A stretch of 64,000 bases of DNA, taken from CAVYBY01 sp963766935. Lineage in GTDB: Bacteria; Actinomycetota; UBA4738; HRBIN12. This document shows, one piece after another, positions 27,181 to 35,434 of the stretch. Positions within the stretch are counted from its first letter, which is position 1. Each line of letters starts with the position of its first letter. The notes under the pieces are model-generated. The model did not search any database. It saw only the letters and a program-made list of their open reading frames with translations, and had not been told where the DNA came from. The stretch is taken from the NCBI GenBank assembly GCA_963766935.1, contig CAVYBY010000008.1, positions 248,001 to 312,000 on the forward strand, in the 5' to 3' direction. Both the position numbers and the translations under genes were made by a program.

Positions 27181-28518
27181 ATGGAGCAGCCCGAGAGCGA
27201 CGTCCGTACGTTCGTGCTTCGCGCCGTCGAAGAGCGCGACATCCGCTTCATCCGCCTGTGGTTCACGGACGTCCTCGGATTCCTGAAGTCATTCGCGATC
27301 CCGGCGCAGGAGCTGGGGGAGGCGCTCGCGGAGGGCGTCAGCTTCGACGGGTCGGCGATCGACGGGTTCGCGCGGGCGCAGGAATCCGACATGGTCGCCC
27401 ATCCCGATCCCACGACCTTCCAAAGCCTCCCCTGGCGGCCCGAGAACCCGGGCGTTGCGAGGATGTTCTGCGACATCCGCACGCCCGACGGCGGGTCGTT
27501 CGCCGGTGACCCCCGGGCGGTGCTGAGCCGGACCCTTCGGCAGGCGGCCGATCTCGGCTTCAGCTTCTACGTGGGGCCCGAGATCGAGTTCTTCTTGTTC
27601 CCGGACGCCACCCATCCCGAACCGCTCGACGTGGGCTCGTACTTCGACCTCACACCGCTCGACGTCGGCAGCGACTTCCGCCGCTTGGCGATCACCTATC
27701 TCGAACAGATGGGCGTGCCGGTGAAGGACTCGCACCACGAAGTCGCGGCCTCGCAGCACGAGGTGGACCTGCGCCACGCCGACGCCCTCACGATGGCGGA
27801 CTCCGTCGTCACGTTCCGGCTCATCGTCAAAGAGGTCGCGCAGGAGCAGGGGATCTACGCCACGTTCATGCCGAAGCCGATCAGCGGCGCCTGGGGATCG
27901 GGGATGCACTCCCACCTGTCGCTGTTCGAAGGCGAGCACAACGCGTTCTTCGACCCCACCGATCCCTACTACCTGTCGAAGACCGCCCGGTCGTTCACCG
28001 CCGGGTTGCTCCGCCACGCCCGGGAGATCAGCGCGGTCACGAACCAGTGGGTCAACTCGTACAAGCGGCTGGTGCCCGGCTTCGAGGCCCCGATCTACGT
28101 GTGCTGGGGGGCGCGGAACCGGTCGGCGCTCGTTCGCGTGCCGCTCGCCAAGCCGAGCAAGGAGGCGTCGAGCCGGATCGAGTACCGGGCTCCCGACCCG
28201 GCCTGCAACCCGTACCTCGCGTTCGCGCTGATGCTCGCCGCCGGCCTCCGCGGGATCGAAGAGGAGTACGAGCTGCCGCCGGAGGCCGAGGACGACATCT
28301 ACTCGATGACCGACATCGAGCGCTGGGATCGCGGCATCACGTCACTCCCCGAGAGCCTGCCCGAGGCCCTCATGGAGATGCAACAGAGCACGCTGGTTCG
28401 TGAGGTGCTCGGCGACCACCTCTGCGAATGGTTCATCGCCAACAAGCGGGCCGAATGGGACGAGCACAGGAGCTACGTAACGGGGCTGGAGCTCGAGCGG
28501 AACCTTCCGCGACTTTGA
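27181..28518 (+). CDS. glnA: glutamine synthetase type I
   Basis: A 445-residue enzyme that makes glutamine from glutamate, ammonia and ATP. Motifs include GVSFDGSAIDGFARAQESDM, GPEIEFFLF, SHHEVAASQHEVDLR, the GSGMHSHLSL ammonia/metal region, RIEYRAPDPACNPYLAFALM and a C-terminal catalytic domain. The length and the form of the region before IYSMTD fit the GSI-alpha class, which is usually feedback-regulated and not adenylylated; this class call is inference. It is translated from a probably leaderless message and overlaps glnR (TTGA). Confidence 0.95.
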   Translation: MEQPESDVRTFVLRAVEERDIRFIRLWFTDVLGFLKSFAIPAQELGEALAEGVSFDGSAIDGFARAQESDMVAHPDPTTFQSLPWRPENPGVARMFCDIRTPDGGSFAGDPRAVLSRTLRQAADLGFSFYVGPEIEFFLFPDATHPEPLDVGSYFDLTPLDVGSDFRRLAITYLEQMGVPVKDSHHEVAASQHEVDLRHADALTMADSVVTFRLIVKEVAQEQGIYATFMPKPISGAWGSGMHSHLSLFEGEHNAFFDPTDPYYLSKTARSFTAGLLRHAREISAVTNQWVNSYKRLVPGFEAPIYVCWGARNRSALVRVPLAKPSKEASSRIEYRAPDPACNPYLAFALMLAAGLRGIEEEYELPPEAEDDIYSMTDIERWDRGITSLPESLPEALMEMQQSTLVREVLGDHLCEWFIANKRAEWDEHRSYVTGLELERNLPRL

Positions 28519-29186
28519 GCCCTCCCGGGCCGGCGCTGATCGTGGCGCCGGAGGGTGAGCTGCTTGCGATGCTCGTGACCCAGCTGGTGCTCCTGGGCTA
28601 TCGCCCCCGGGTGCTGAACGGGGAGGAGCTGCCGGCCGGCCGGCTCGACGTGGCGCTCATCGCGGCTCCCGACGGACTCCATTCCGAGCTGCTCGAAGGA
28701 GCGGAGCAGATCCGCCGGAGCGCGCGGACCCTGCCGCTCGTCTGGCTCGTGAGGACGGAGCACCTGCCCCGGCTGCGGGAGCACGAGCACCTGGTCGACG
28801 ACTTCATCGCGATGCCGCTCGACGGTGACGAGCTGGCGATGCGGATGCGCCTGCTCGACCGGCGGCGGGGCGATCAGGACGAGGAGTCGATCCGGCGCGG
28901 CCCGCTCGTGATCAACCTGGCGACGTACCAGGCGAACCTGGAGGACGAGCCGCTCGACCTGACGTTCATGGAGTACCAGCTGCTGCGGCTGCTCATGTCG
29001 CACCCCGGCCGCGTGTACCGGCGCGAGGAGATCCTCACGCGGGTTTGGGGCTATGACTATTTCGGCGGAATGCGGACGGTCGACGTCCATGTCCGGCGGT
29101 TGCGCGCGAAGCTCGGGAACGACCACGCATGGCTGATCGAGACCGTGCGGAGCGTCGGGTACCGGCTGGCCCAGGTCAGGTCCTGA
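28515..29186 (+). CDS. glnR: GlnR-like OmpR-family response regulator
   Basis: A 223-residue protein. The N-terminal receiver-like domain (about 1-110) is degenerate: where a phospho-aspartate would sit it reads ALIAAPDG. The C-terminal winged helix (about 130-220) has LDLTFMEYQLLRLLMSHPGR and VWGYDYFGGMRTVDVHVRRL, very close to actinobacterial GlnR. GlnR is an orphan regulator that controls glnA, amt and other nitrogen genes. The TTG at 28515 overlaps the glnA stop, so glnR is translated with glnA and controlled by the same box, which implies autoregulation. Confidence 0.85.
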   Translation: MSPPGPALIVAPEGELLAMLVTQLVLLGYRPRVLNGEELPAGRLDVALIAAPDGLHSELLEGAEQIRRSARTLPLVWLVRTEHLPRLREHEHLVDDFIAMPLDGDELAMRMRLLDRRRGDQDEESIRRGPLVINLATYQANLEDEPLDLTFMEYQLLRLLMSHPGRVYRREEILTRVWGYDYFGGMRTVDVHVRRLRAKLGNDHAWLIETVRSVGYRLAQVRS

Positions 29187-29196
29187 GCCGGCGCGC

Positions 29197-29202
29197 TAGC
29201 GT
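29197..29202 (+). promoter_or_regulatory. leaderless-type -10 of the FAD oxidoreductase gene
   Basis: TAGCGT ends 6 bases before the ATG at 29209. Confidence 0.5.
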
Positions 29203-29208
29203 TTGGCG

Positions 29209-30396
29209 ATGCCGATCCGGTACCTGGACGATCTGCCGTCGTCGGCCGACCTCGTGATCGTGGGCGGCGGGGTGGTCGGCGCCGCAACGGCCTTCCACGC
29301 GGCTCGCGCCGGTCTGCGATCGCTGCTGCTCGAAGCGCGGCCGCGGCTCTGCACGCTGACGACGTCCGTCGCCGCGGGGGCGTTTCGCCTGCAGTTCGAC
29401 ACGCTCGAGGAGCTGGAGCTGGTACGGGAGTCCGCCGAGCTCTTCCTGAACTTCGAGGAGGCGACCGGGCAGTCGGAGTTCCCGCTGGACGTTCGCCGGC
29501 AGGGGTATCTGTGGCTGACGACCGACGAGGACCGGGCCGCCGGGCAGCGAGAGCTGGTGGATCGCCTGCACGGCTGGGGGCAGACCGACGTGGAGGTCGT
29601 GGACGGCGACGAGATTCGGGCGCGGTGGCCGTGGGTGTCGGGGGACGTGGTGCAGGCCCGCTGGCGAGCCGGCGACGGGTTCCTCGACACGAAGCGGCTG
29701 ACGCTCGGATTGATTGCGGGGTCGGGCGCGCCGGTCGTGACGGGGTGCGCGGCCGAGGGGTTCGAGATTCGCGACGGGCGGCTCGCCGGGATACGCACCG
29801 CGCGGGGGATCGTGAGCTGCGAGCGGGCGGTGATCTGTGCGGGCCCGCTTTCGGGGGTGGTCGCTCGCGCGGCGGGGATCGAGCTGCCCATCGTCACGAT
29901 CGTGCGGCAGAAGCTGATCGTGCCCTCGTGCGACCGGGTGCCCGGCAACGCGCCGATGACGATCGACGAGGACACGGGGACGCACTGGCGTCCGGCGGCG
30001 GGCGGTGCGTGGCTGATGCGAACGGATCCCGAGACGCCGCCGAGCGAGCCGGCTTTCGACGTGCCGACCGATCATCGGTTCGCGTTCCGGCTGCTGGATC
30101 CGGACTCGCCGGTCGGCGCGGCGCGCGTCGTTCCGTTCTGGCGTGAGGTCTGGGAGCGCGGGTCGGATGCCTGGCTGTTGCAGGCGGGGCAGTACGCGGT
30201 AACCCCGGACTACCGCCCGCTGATCGGGGAGACGCCGGTGCCCGGGCTCTTCGAGAACACCGGGTACAGCGGGCACGGCATCATGCTGGGGCCCGCCGGA
30301 GGACGGATCTGCGCCGACGTGCTGGCGGGAAGGCTCGAGACGAATCCCTTCTCACCGACCCGCGTGTTCGCCGCGGCGGACCAACCGACGCTCTAG
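29209..30396 (+). CDS. FAD-dependent amine/amino-acid oxidoreductase (DAO family)
   Basis: A 395-residue protein with an N-terminal FAD-binding GGGVVGAATAFHAARAG motif (about residues 17-33), a central substrate domain with PLDVRRQGYLWL, and the C-terminal YAVTPDYRPLIGETPVPGLF and NTGYSGHGIMLGPAGGRICA motifs of sarcosine oxidase beta-like and D-amino-acid oxidase-like proteins. It should oxidise a secondary amine or amino acid. The DapA-like gene that follows has its own promoter, so joint action (for example in hydroxyproline-type catabolism) is only a guess. The ATG at 29209 is preferred to a TTG 6 bases earlier because of the -10 spacing. Confidence 0.8.
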   Translation: MPIRYLDDLPSSADLVIVGGGVVGAATAFHAARAGLRSLLLEARPRLCTLTTSVAAGAFRLQFDTLEELELVRESAELFLNFEEATGQSEFPLDVRRQGYLWLTTDEDRAAGQRELVDRLHGWGQTDVEVVDGDEIRARWPWVSGDVVQARWRAGDGFLDTKRLTLGLIAGSGAPVVTGCAAEGFEIRDGRLAGIRTARGIVSCERAVICAGPLSGVVARAAGIELPIVTIVRQKLIVPSCDRVPGNAPMTIDEDTGTHWRPAAGGAWLMRTDPETPPSEPAFDVPTDHRFAFRLLDPDSPVGAARVVPFWREVWERGSDAWLLQAGQYAVTPDYRPLIGETPVPGLFENTGYSGHGIMLGPAGGRICADVLAGRLETNPFSPTRVFAAADQPTL

Positions 30397-30406
30397 ACGG
30401 CTCCCC

Positions 30407-30412
30407 TACACT
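30407..30412 (+). promoter_or_regulatory. leaderless-type -10 of the DapA-family gene
   Basis: TACACT, the same hexamer as at hisG, ends 7 bases before the ATG at 30420. Confidence 0.5.
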
Positions 30413-30419
30413 GCCGCCC

Positions 30420-31289
30420 ATGAGCTCGGCGGCGAGAACCCCTCTGCACGGCGCGATCGCGGCCATGGCGACGCCGCTCACCGACGGGGGCAGCACGCTC
30501 GACGAGGCCGGCGTCGGACCGCTCCTCGGCTTTCTCGCGGGCGGCGGACTGGACGGCGCCCTCGTCTGCGGCACCACCGGCGAGAGCATGCTCCTCACGG
30601 TCGACGAGCGCCGCCGGCTGCTCGAACGCTGCATGCGCGAACGCCGCGACGGCTTCCTCATCGCGGTTCACGCGGGCGCGCAGTCGACCGCCGACACCGT
30701 TGCCCTCGCCGCCCACGCGCGGGACGCCGGCGCGGACGCCGTCGCGGTCATCGCCCCGCCCTTCTTCCCACTCGACGGCGACGAGCTCTTCGCCCACCTC
30801 GGCGCCGCGGCAGCCGCGTGCGATCCCGTGCCGTTCTACATCTACGAGTTCGCGGCCCGCAGCGGCTATCCCATCCCCATCCCCGTCATCGAACGGATGC
30901 GCACGACGGCCACGAACCTCGCCGGGTTGAAGGTCTCCGACACCCCGATCGAGGCGGTCGAGCCGTATCTCCTCGACGGGCTCGACGTCTTCGTCGGGCT
31001 GGAGCCGGTCGTCCTGGCCGGCATGGAGCGCGGCGCCGTCGGCGCCGTCAGCGGGCTCGCCACGGCGTTCCCGGACCTCGTCGCACGCCTGGTCCACGAT
31101 CGCGACCCAGGGGCACACGAGCGGGTCGTCGCCCTGCGCGCCGCGCTCTCGGGGATCCCGTTCCACGCGGCCATGAAGCACCTGCTCAGGAGCCGCGGCA
31201 TCATCTCCACCGAGGACGCCCGTCCACCGCTTCGCCCGTTGAACGAAGACGAGCGCGCCCGCGTGGACGCGCTCCTCGAACCCGCTTGA
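30420..31289 (+). CDS. DapA/NAL-family aldolase (dihydrodipicolinate-synthase-like)
   Basis: A 289-residue (beta/alpha)8 class I aldolase. The Schiff-base lysine is Lys171 in LAGLKVS and the catalytic tyrosine Tyr142 in FYIYEF; the GTTGES loop binds the carboxylate of pyruvate. The family includes dihydrodipicolinate synthase, N-acetylneuraminate lyase and several sugar-acid or hydroxyproline enzymes. The isolated position next to an amine oxidase, away from lysine genes, argues against DapA itself. The exact substrate is unknown. Confidence 0.75.
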   Translation: MSSAARTPLHGAIAAMATPLTDGGSTLDEAGVGPLLGFLAGGGLDGALVCGTTGESMLLTVDERRRLLERCMRERRDGFLIAVHAGAQSTADTVALAAHARDAGADAVAVIAPPFFPLDGDELFAHLGAAAAACDPVPFYIYEFAARSGYPIPIPVIERMRTTATNLAGLKVSDTPIEAVEPYLLDGLDVFVGLEPVVLAGMERGAVGAVSGLATAFPDLVARLVHDRDPGAHERVVALRAALSGIPFHAAMKHLLRSRGIISTEDARPPLRPLNEDERARVDALLEPA

Positions 31290-31302
31290 TGGAGCCGAGC
31301 GA

Positions 31303-31848
31303 TTACGGCGTGAGAGGCTCGTTCTCGAGCAAGGCGTAGACCACGAGATCCACGTACGCGCCGCCGCCGGCGCGGCCGGACTCGCGCATCGTGCCCTCGT
31401 AGGTGAACCCGAGCCGTTCGGGGATGGCGCGGCTGCGGGCGTTCTCGACGCCGGCCCGAATCATGATCCGATGCAGCCCGAGCCGGCCGAACCCATCCGC
31501 GACGAACAACCGGCAGGCGCGAGTGACCAAGCCTTTCCCCTCGAACGGCCGGGCGATCCAGTAGCCGATCTCGCCGTTGTTGTTGACCGTGTCGATGCGC
31601 ATCCCGATCGACCCCACGAGCTCGCCGCCGACCCAGATTCCGTTGGCGTCCATGTCGTCCTCCGCCGCGATGGACCGCTCGATGAACGCGCGAGTGTCGG
31701 CCGGCGACAGGGTCGTCTCCTCCCACGGCATCCACGGGTGCAGCCGCTCGCGGTTCGCATCGACCAGCGCATAGAGTTCCTCGGCGTCGCCGGGAACGAA
31801 CGTCCGGACGAACGCGTCGTCGTCGATCGGCCAGTGGATCGAGGTCAC
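31303..31848 (-). CDS. GNAT N-acetyltransferase, RimJ/RimL type
   Basis: A 181-residue acetyltransferase with RPFEGKGLVTRACRLFVADG in the acetyl-CoA pyrophosphate-binding loop (GKGLVT), GEIGYWIARPF and the C-terminal SRAIPERLGFTYEGTMRES strand-helix typical of enzymes acting on ribosomal-protein N-termini and related amines. The GTG at 31848 overlaps the acyl-CoA synthetase stop (GTGA), so it is the second gene of that operon. It converges on the DapA-like gene with a 13-base gap. Confidence 0.82.
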   Translation of the reverse strand: MTSIHWPIDDDAFVRTFVPGDAEELYALVDANRERLHPWMPWEETTLSPADTRAFIERSIAAEDDMDANGIWVGGELVGSIGMRIDTVNNNGEIGYWIARPFEGKGLVTRACRLFVADGFGRLGLHRIMIRAGVENARSRAIPERLGFTYEGTMRESGRAGGGAYVDLVVYALLENEPLTP

Positions 31849-33581
31849 GAGCCGGACGCAGCCGCGGCCTCGCGCCGGCGGCGGTCCTCCTCCTGGAGCA
31901 CGCGGCGCAGGACCTTTCCGACGAGCGTCTCGGGCAGCGAGTCGCGAAACTCGATGAACTTGGGCACGCGGTAGCCGGTGAGTCCCTGGGCCGGATCCCG
32001 GCACCAGGCTCTGATCTCGTCCTCAGTCGCGGTCTCGCCCTCGCGGAGAACGACGAACGCCTTCACGGCCTCGCCCGTCGTGTCGTCGGGGATGCCGGCC
32101 ACCGCCACCTTCGAGACCTTCGGGTGCGTGTAGAGCACGTGTTCCACCTCGGTCGGGTAGACGTTGAACCCGCTGACGATGATCAGCTCCTTCATGCGAT
32201 CGACGATCCGGAAGTAACCGTCCTCGTCCATCACGGCGATATCGCCGGAGTGCAGCCAGCCGTTGCGGATCATCTCCGACGTCGCCTCCGGATGCTTCCA
32301 GTAGCCGGCCATGACCTGCGGCCCGCGGATGCACAGCTCGCCGCGCTCTCCCGGGCCCAGCTCGCGGTCCGGATCCTCGAGGTCCACGATCCTGCAGTCC
32401 GTGTCCGGGATCGGCAGGCCGATCGAGCCCTCCTTGCGGCGCCCCTTCACGGGGTTCGCATGCGTCACCGGCGAGCACTCGGTCAGCCCGTACCCCTCGA
32501 CCAGCCGTCCGCCGTCGGTGATCTCCTCGAAGCGCTTCGCGACCGCAAGCGGCAGCGGCGCCGCACCAGAGATGCACGCCTTGAGCGAGCGCAGATCGTA
32601 CTTCTTCGTCTCCTCCGCCTCGTTGAGCGCGACGTACAGGCGCGGCACGCCCGGGAACAACGTCGCGCGCTCCTTCTGCAACGTCTTGAGGCACCGATCC
32701 AGCTCGAAGCGCGGAAGCATGGCGATCTTGAGCGAGGCGTAGATGCCGATGTTCAACGCGACCATGCCGAACGAATGGAAGAACGGCAGGACGCACATGA
32801 TGCAGTCCTCCCCGTTCTTGATCTCGCTGAACAGCGCGCGGCCCTGGATCGCGTTGGACACCAGGTTGCGATGGGTGAGCATCGCGCCCTTCGAAAGTCC
32901 CGTGGTCCCCCCGGTGTAGATCAGCGCGGCGATGTCGGTCCCGGGGTTCACCTCGACCGGCGGCGGAGCCGAGCCGACGGCCTTCATCGAGGCGGCCCAC
33001 CACCGAACCTTCTCGCCCGAGGGCACCGGCGGCCACGGCTTGCCCTCGGCCTTCGCATCGCGCCGGAACTTGAGCGGCGCCAGATACTTGAGATGCAGCG
33101 GCATCGAGTCGGTGAGCTTCGTGACCACCACGTCCTGCACGTTCAGCTGGTCCCTGATCGCCCCGAACGTCGGATAGAGCTGGTCGAGCACGACCATCAC
33201 GCGCGGCTCGGCGTCCCGCAGCTGGTGAAGCAGCTCGCGCTGCGTGTACAGCGGGTTGTTGCCGACCGCGACCGCGCCCAGGCGCTGGCACGCGTAGAAG
33301 GCGATCACGTACTGCGGGCAGTTCGGCAGGATCAGACCGACCCGGTCGCCCTTCTTCACCCCGAGGCCGGCGAGGACCCCCGAGAACCGCTCCACCTGGC
33401 CGAGCAGCTCCCGAAACGACAGGTGCTTGCCGAAGAAGGCCGTCGCCGGGCGATCGGGGAACCCGGCCGCCGAGTCCTGGAGCAGCGAGAACAGCGAGAC
33501 GTCCGGGTACGGGGCCAGCGTTCTCGGAACGTCGGACGGCCAGCTCCGGAACCACGGTCGATCGTCGGTCACGGGGGGCAT
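31845..33581 (-). CDS. fadD: long-chain acyl-CoA synthetase (AMP-forming)
   Basis: A 578-residue ANL-superfamily ligase that activates fatty acids with ATP and CoA. The AMP-binding P loop reads ALIYTGGTTGLSKGAMLTHR, the second motif VEGYGLTECSPVTHANP, the hinge DRMKELIIVSGFNVYP, and the catalytic lysine near the end is in ETLVGKVLRR. It has the FadD-style DSMPLHLKYLAPLKFR insert. It is divergent from the ABC exporter operon and followed in the same operon by a GNAT gene. Confidence 0.9.
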   Translation of the reverse strand: MPPVTDDRPWFRSWPSDVPRTLAPYPDVSLFSLLQDSAAGFPDRPATAFFGKHLSFRELLGQVERFSGVLAGLGVKKGDRVGLILPNCPQYVIAFYACQRLGAVAVGNNPLYTQRELLHQLRDAEPRVMVVLDQLYPTFGAIRDQLNVQDVVVTKLTDSMPLHLKYLAPLKFRRDAKAEGKPWPPVPSGEKVRWWAASMKAVGSAPPPVEVNPGTDIAALIYTGGTTGLSKGAMLTHRNLVSNAIQGRALFSEIKNGEDCIMCVLPFFHSFGMVALNIGIYASLKIAMLPRFELDRCLKTLQKERATLFPGVPRLYVALNEAEETKKYDLRSLKACISGAAPLPLAVAKRFEEITDGGRLVEGYGLTECSPVTHANPVKGRRKEGSIGLPIPDTDCRIVDLEDPDRELGPGERGELCIRGPQVMAGYWKHPEATSEMIRNGWLHSGDIAVMDEDGYFRIVDRMKELIIVSGFNVYPTEVEHVLYTHPKVSKVAVAGIPDDTTGEAVKAFVVLREGETATEDEIRAWCRDPAQGLTGYRVPKFIEFRDSLPETLVGKVLRRVLQEEDRRRREAAAASGS

Positions 33582-33658
33582 CTTCCCTTGCGCCGGATGG
33601 GGGCGGCAAGGCGCCCGCTCGTAGGATGCATGGCCGGAACACCAGCGCGAGGGGAACC

Positions 33659-35434
33659 ATGGACGTCACTCGCACCGCCACCCCAGAACGCCGCGGGCTC
33701 TTCCTTCGGGGTCTGCGGATCATCTTCTTGTATATCCGGACCCATCCGGGGCCGTTCGCGGCCGCCGTGGTCGGTGCGTTCTTGTATGCCGTCGGCTCGA
33801 TCGGCAGCACATACGCCCTCGGGCACGTCACGAACAGCGTGCTGGTCCCGGCGTTTCGGACGGGCGTCCCGGCGGGCCGTATCTGGATCGGTGTCGCCGC
33901 GATCCTGGCCGTGGCGTCCGTTCGCGCGGCCGGCATCGGGATCCGGCGCTATTTCAGCGGGATGAGCGGCGAGCGGATGATGCAGACGATCCGGGTCCAG
34001 GTCGCCGACCGGTACAAGCAGCTCCCGGTGGCCTACCACCGGACGACGCCGACCGGCGAGCTCCTGGCGCACATGGAGGCGGATGTGAACGCCGCCGTGC
34101 ATGTCCTGTACCCCGTGCCGTTCGCGGCCGGCGTCATGCTGCTTGCGCTGTTCGCCATCGTGTCGCTCGTGCTCGCCGACCCGTATCTGGCCGCGGTGGG
34201 CTTGCTCGTGATCCCTTCCCTGGCCCTGCTCAACCGCTCCTTCGCCATTCGGATGCAGGGACCGGTCGGCCGCGCCCAGGAGGAGATCGCGCGCCTGTCC
34301 TCCGTCGTGCACGAGTCGCTCGACGGGGCGCTCGTCGTCAAGACGCTCGGGCGGGAGGCCGCCGAGACGGAGCGGGTTGCCGAGCGCGCGGACGCCCTGC
34401 GCTCCGAACGAGTCGACGCGGGATTCATTCGTGCGACCTACGAGCCGGCGCTGCAGTCGCTGCCGGCGATCGGGATCATCCTCATCCTTGCGATCGGCTC
34501 GTGGCGGATCGGCCACGGCGGTCTCACGCTCGGATCGCTCGTGCAGTTCGTGTCCCTTCTGTACCTGCTGGCCTGGCCGATGCGTTTTATCGGCTGGATC
34601 CTCAGCGAGCTGCCCCGAGCGGTCGTGGGAAAGGCGAGGATCGACGACGTCCTGGCCACCCCGATCACGGTCCGGCCGGCGAAGGACCCTGTCTCGCTGC
34701 CGGACGGGCCGCTCGGCGTCGAAGTCGTCGGGCTCACCTACCGGATCGACGGCGTTTCGGTGCTCGACGGGCTGAACCTGGCCGTCGAGCCCCGCGAGTC
34801 CGTCGCGGTGGTGGGACCGACGGGGTCGGGCAAGAGCGTTCTCGCGCAGCTGCTGGTGCGGCTCGACGACCCCGACGCCGGTGAGGTGCTGATCGGCGGG
34901 GTGAACGTGCGTCACGTCGAGCTCGTGGAGCTGCGGGCCGCCGCGACGCTCGTGTTCCAGGAATCGTTCCTGTTCGCCGACGGCATCCGGGAGAACATCG
35001 CACTCGACTCCGGCGCCGGCGAGGAGCAGGTCGTGTCGGCCGCGCGCGTGGCTCAGGCCGACGGGTTCATCCGGCGGTTCCCCCACGCCTACGACACCAT
35101 CGTCGGGGAGCGCGGCATCACGCTGTCAGGCGGGGAGCGCCAGCGAGTGGCGCTCGCGCGCGCCTTGGTCCGCCGCCCCCGCATCCTGATCCTCGACGAC
35201 GCAACGAGCGCCGTCGACCCGACGATCGAGGCGGAGATCCTGCGCGGCTTGCGCGAAGAGCTCGACACGACACTGATCCTCGTCGCCTACCGGCTGTCGA
35301 CGATCACGCTCGCGGAGCGGGTGCTCTACCTCGACGACGGGCGCCTCGTCGCGACCGGCACCCACGACGAGCTTCTCGACACGCAGGCCGGCTACCGCCG
35401 GATCGTTCAGGCGTACCAACGGAGGATCGCGTGA
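33659..35434 (+). CDS. ABC exporter half-transporter A (degenerate ATPase site)
   Basis: A 591-residue protein with a six-segment type IV exporter domain (about residues 20-330) and an ATPase domain (about 355-590). Walker A GPTGSGKS (about 385) and the signature LSGGERQ are canonical, but Walker B reads ILILDDATSAVD, with Asp in place of the catalytic Glu, and the switch region VAYRLST has Tyr in place of His. This is the expected pattern for one half of a heterodimeric exporter. The start is ATG at 33659 after GCGAGGGG; TAGGAT at 33622-33627 is the likely -10. It overlaps the second half (GTGA). Confidence 0.88.
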   Translation: MDVTRTATPERRGLFLRGLRIIFLYIRTHPGPFAAAVVGAFLYAVGSIGSTYALGHVTNSVLVPAFRTGVPAGRIWIGVAAILAVASVRAAGIGIRRYFSGMSGERMMQTIRVQVADRYKQLPVAYHRTTPTGELLAHMEADVNAAVHVLYPVPFAAGVMLLALFAIVSLVLADPYLAAVGLLVIPSLALLNRSFAIRMQGPVGRAQEEIARLSSVVHESLDGALVVKTLGREAAETERVAERADALRSERVDAGFIRATYEPALQSLPAIGIILILAIGSWRIGHGGLTLGSLVQFVSLLYLLAWPMRFIGWILSELPRAVVGKARIDDVLATPITVRPAKDPVSLPDGPLGVEVVGLTYRIDGVSVLDGLNLAVEPRESVAVVGPTGSGKSVLAQLLVRLDDPDAGEVLIGGVNVRHVELVELRAAATLVFQESFLFADGIRENIALDSGAGEEQVVSAARVAQADGFIRRFPHAYDTIVGERGITLSGGERQRVALARALVRRPRILILDDATSAVDPTIEAEILRGLREELDTTLILVAYRLSTITLAERVLYLDDGRLVATGTHDELLDTQAGYRRIVQAYQRRIA

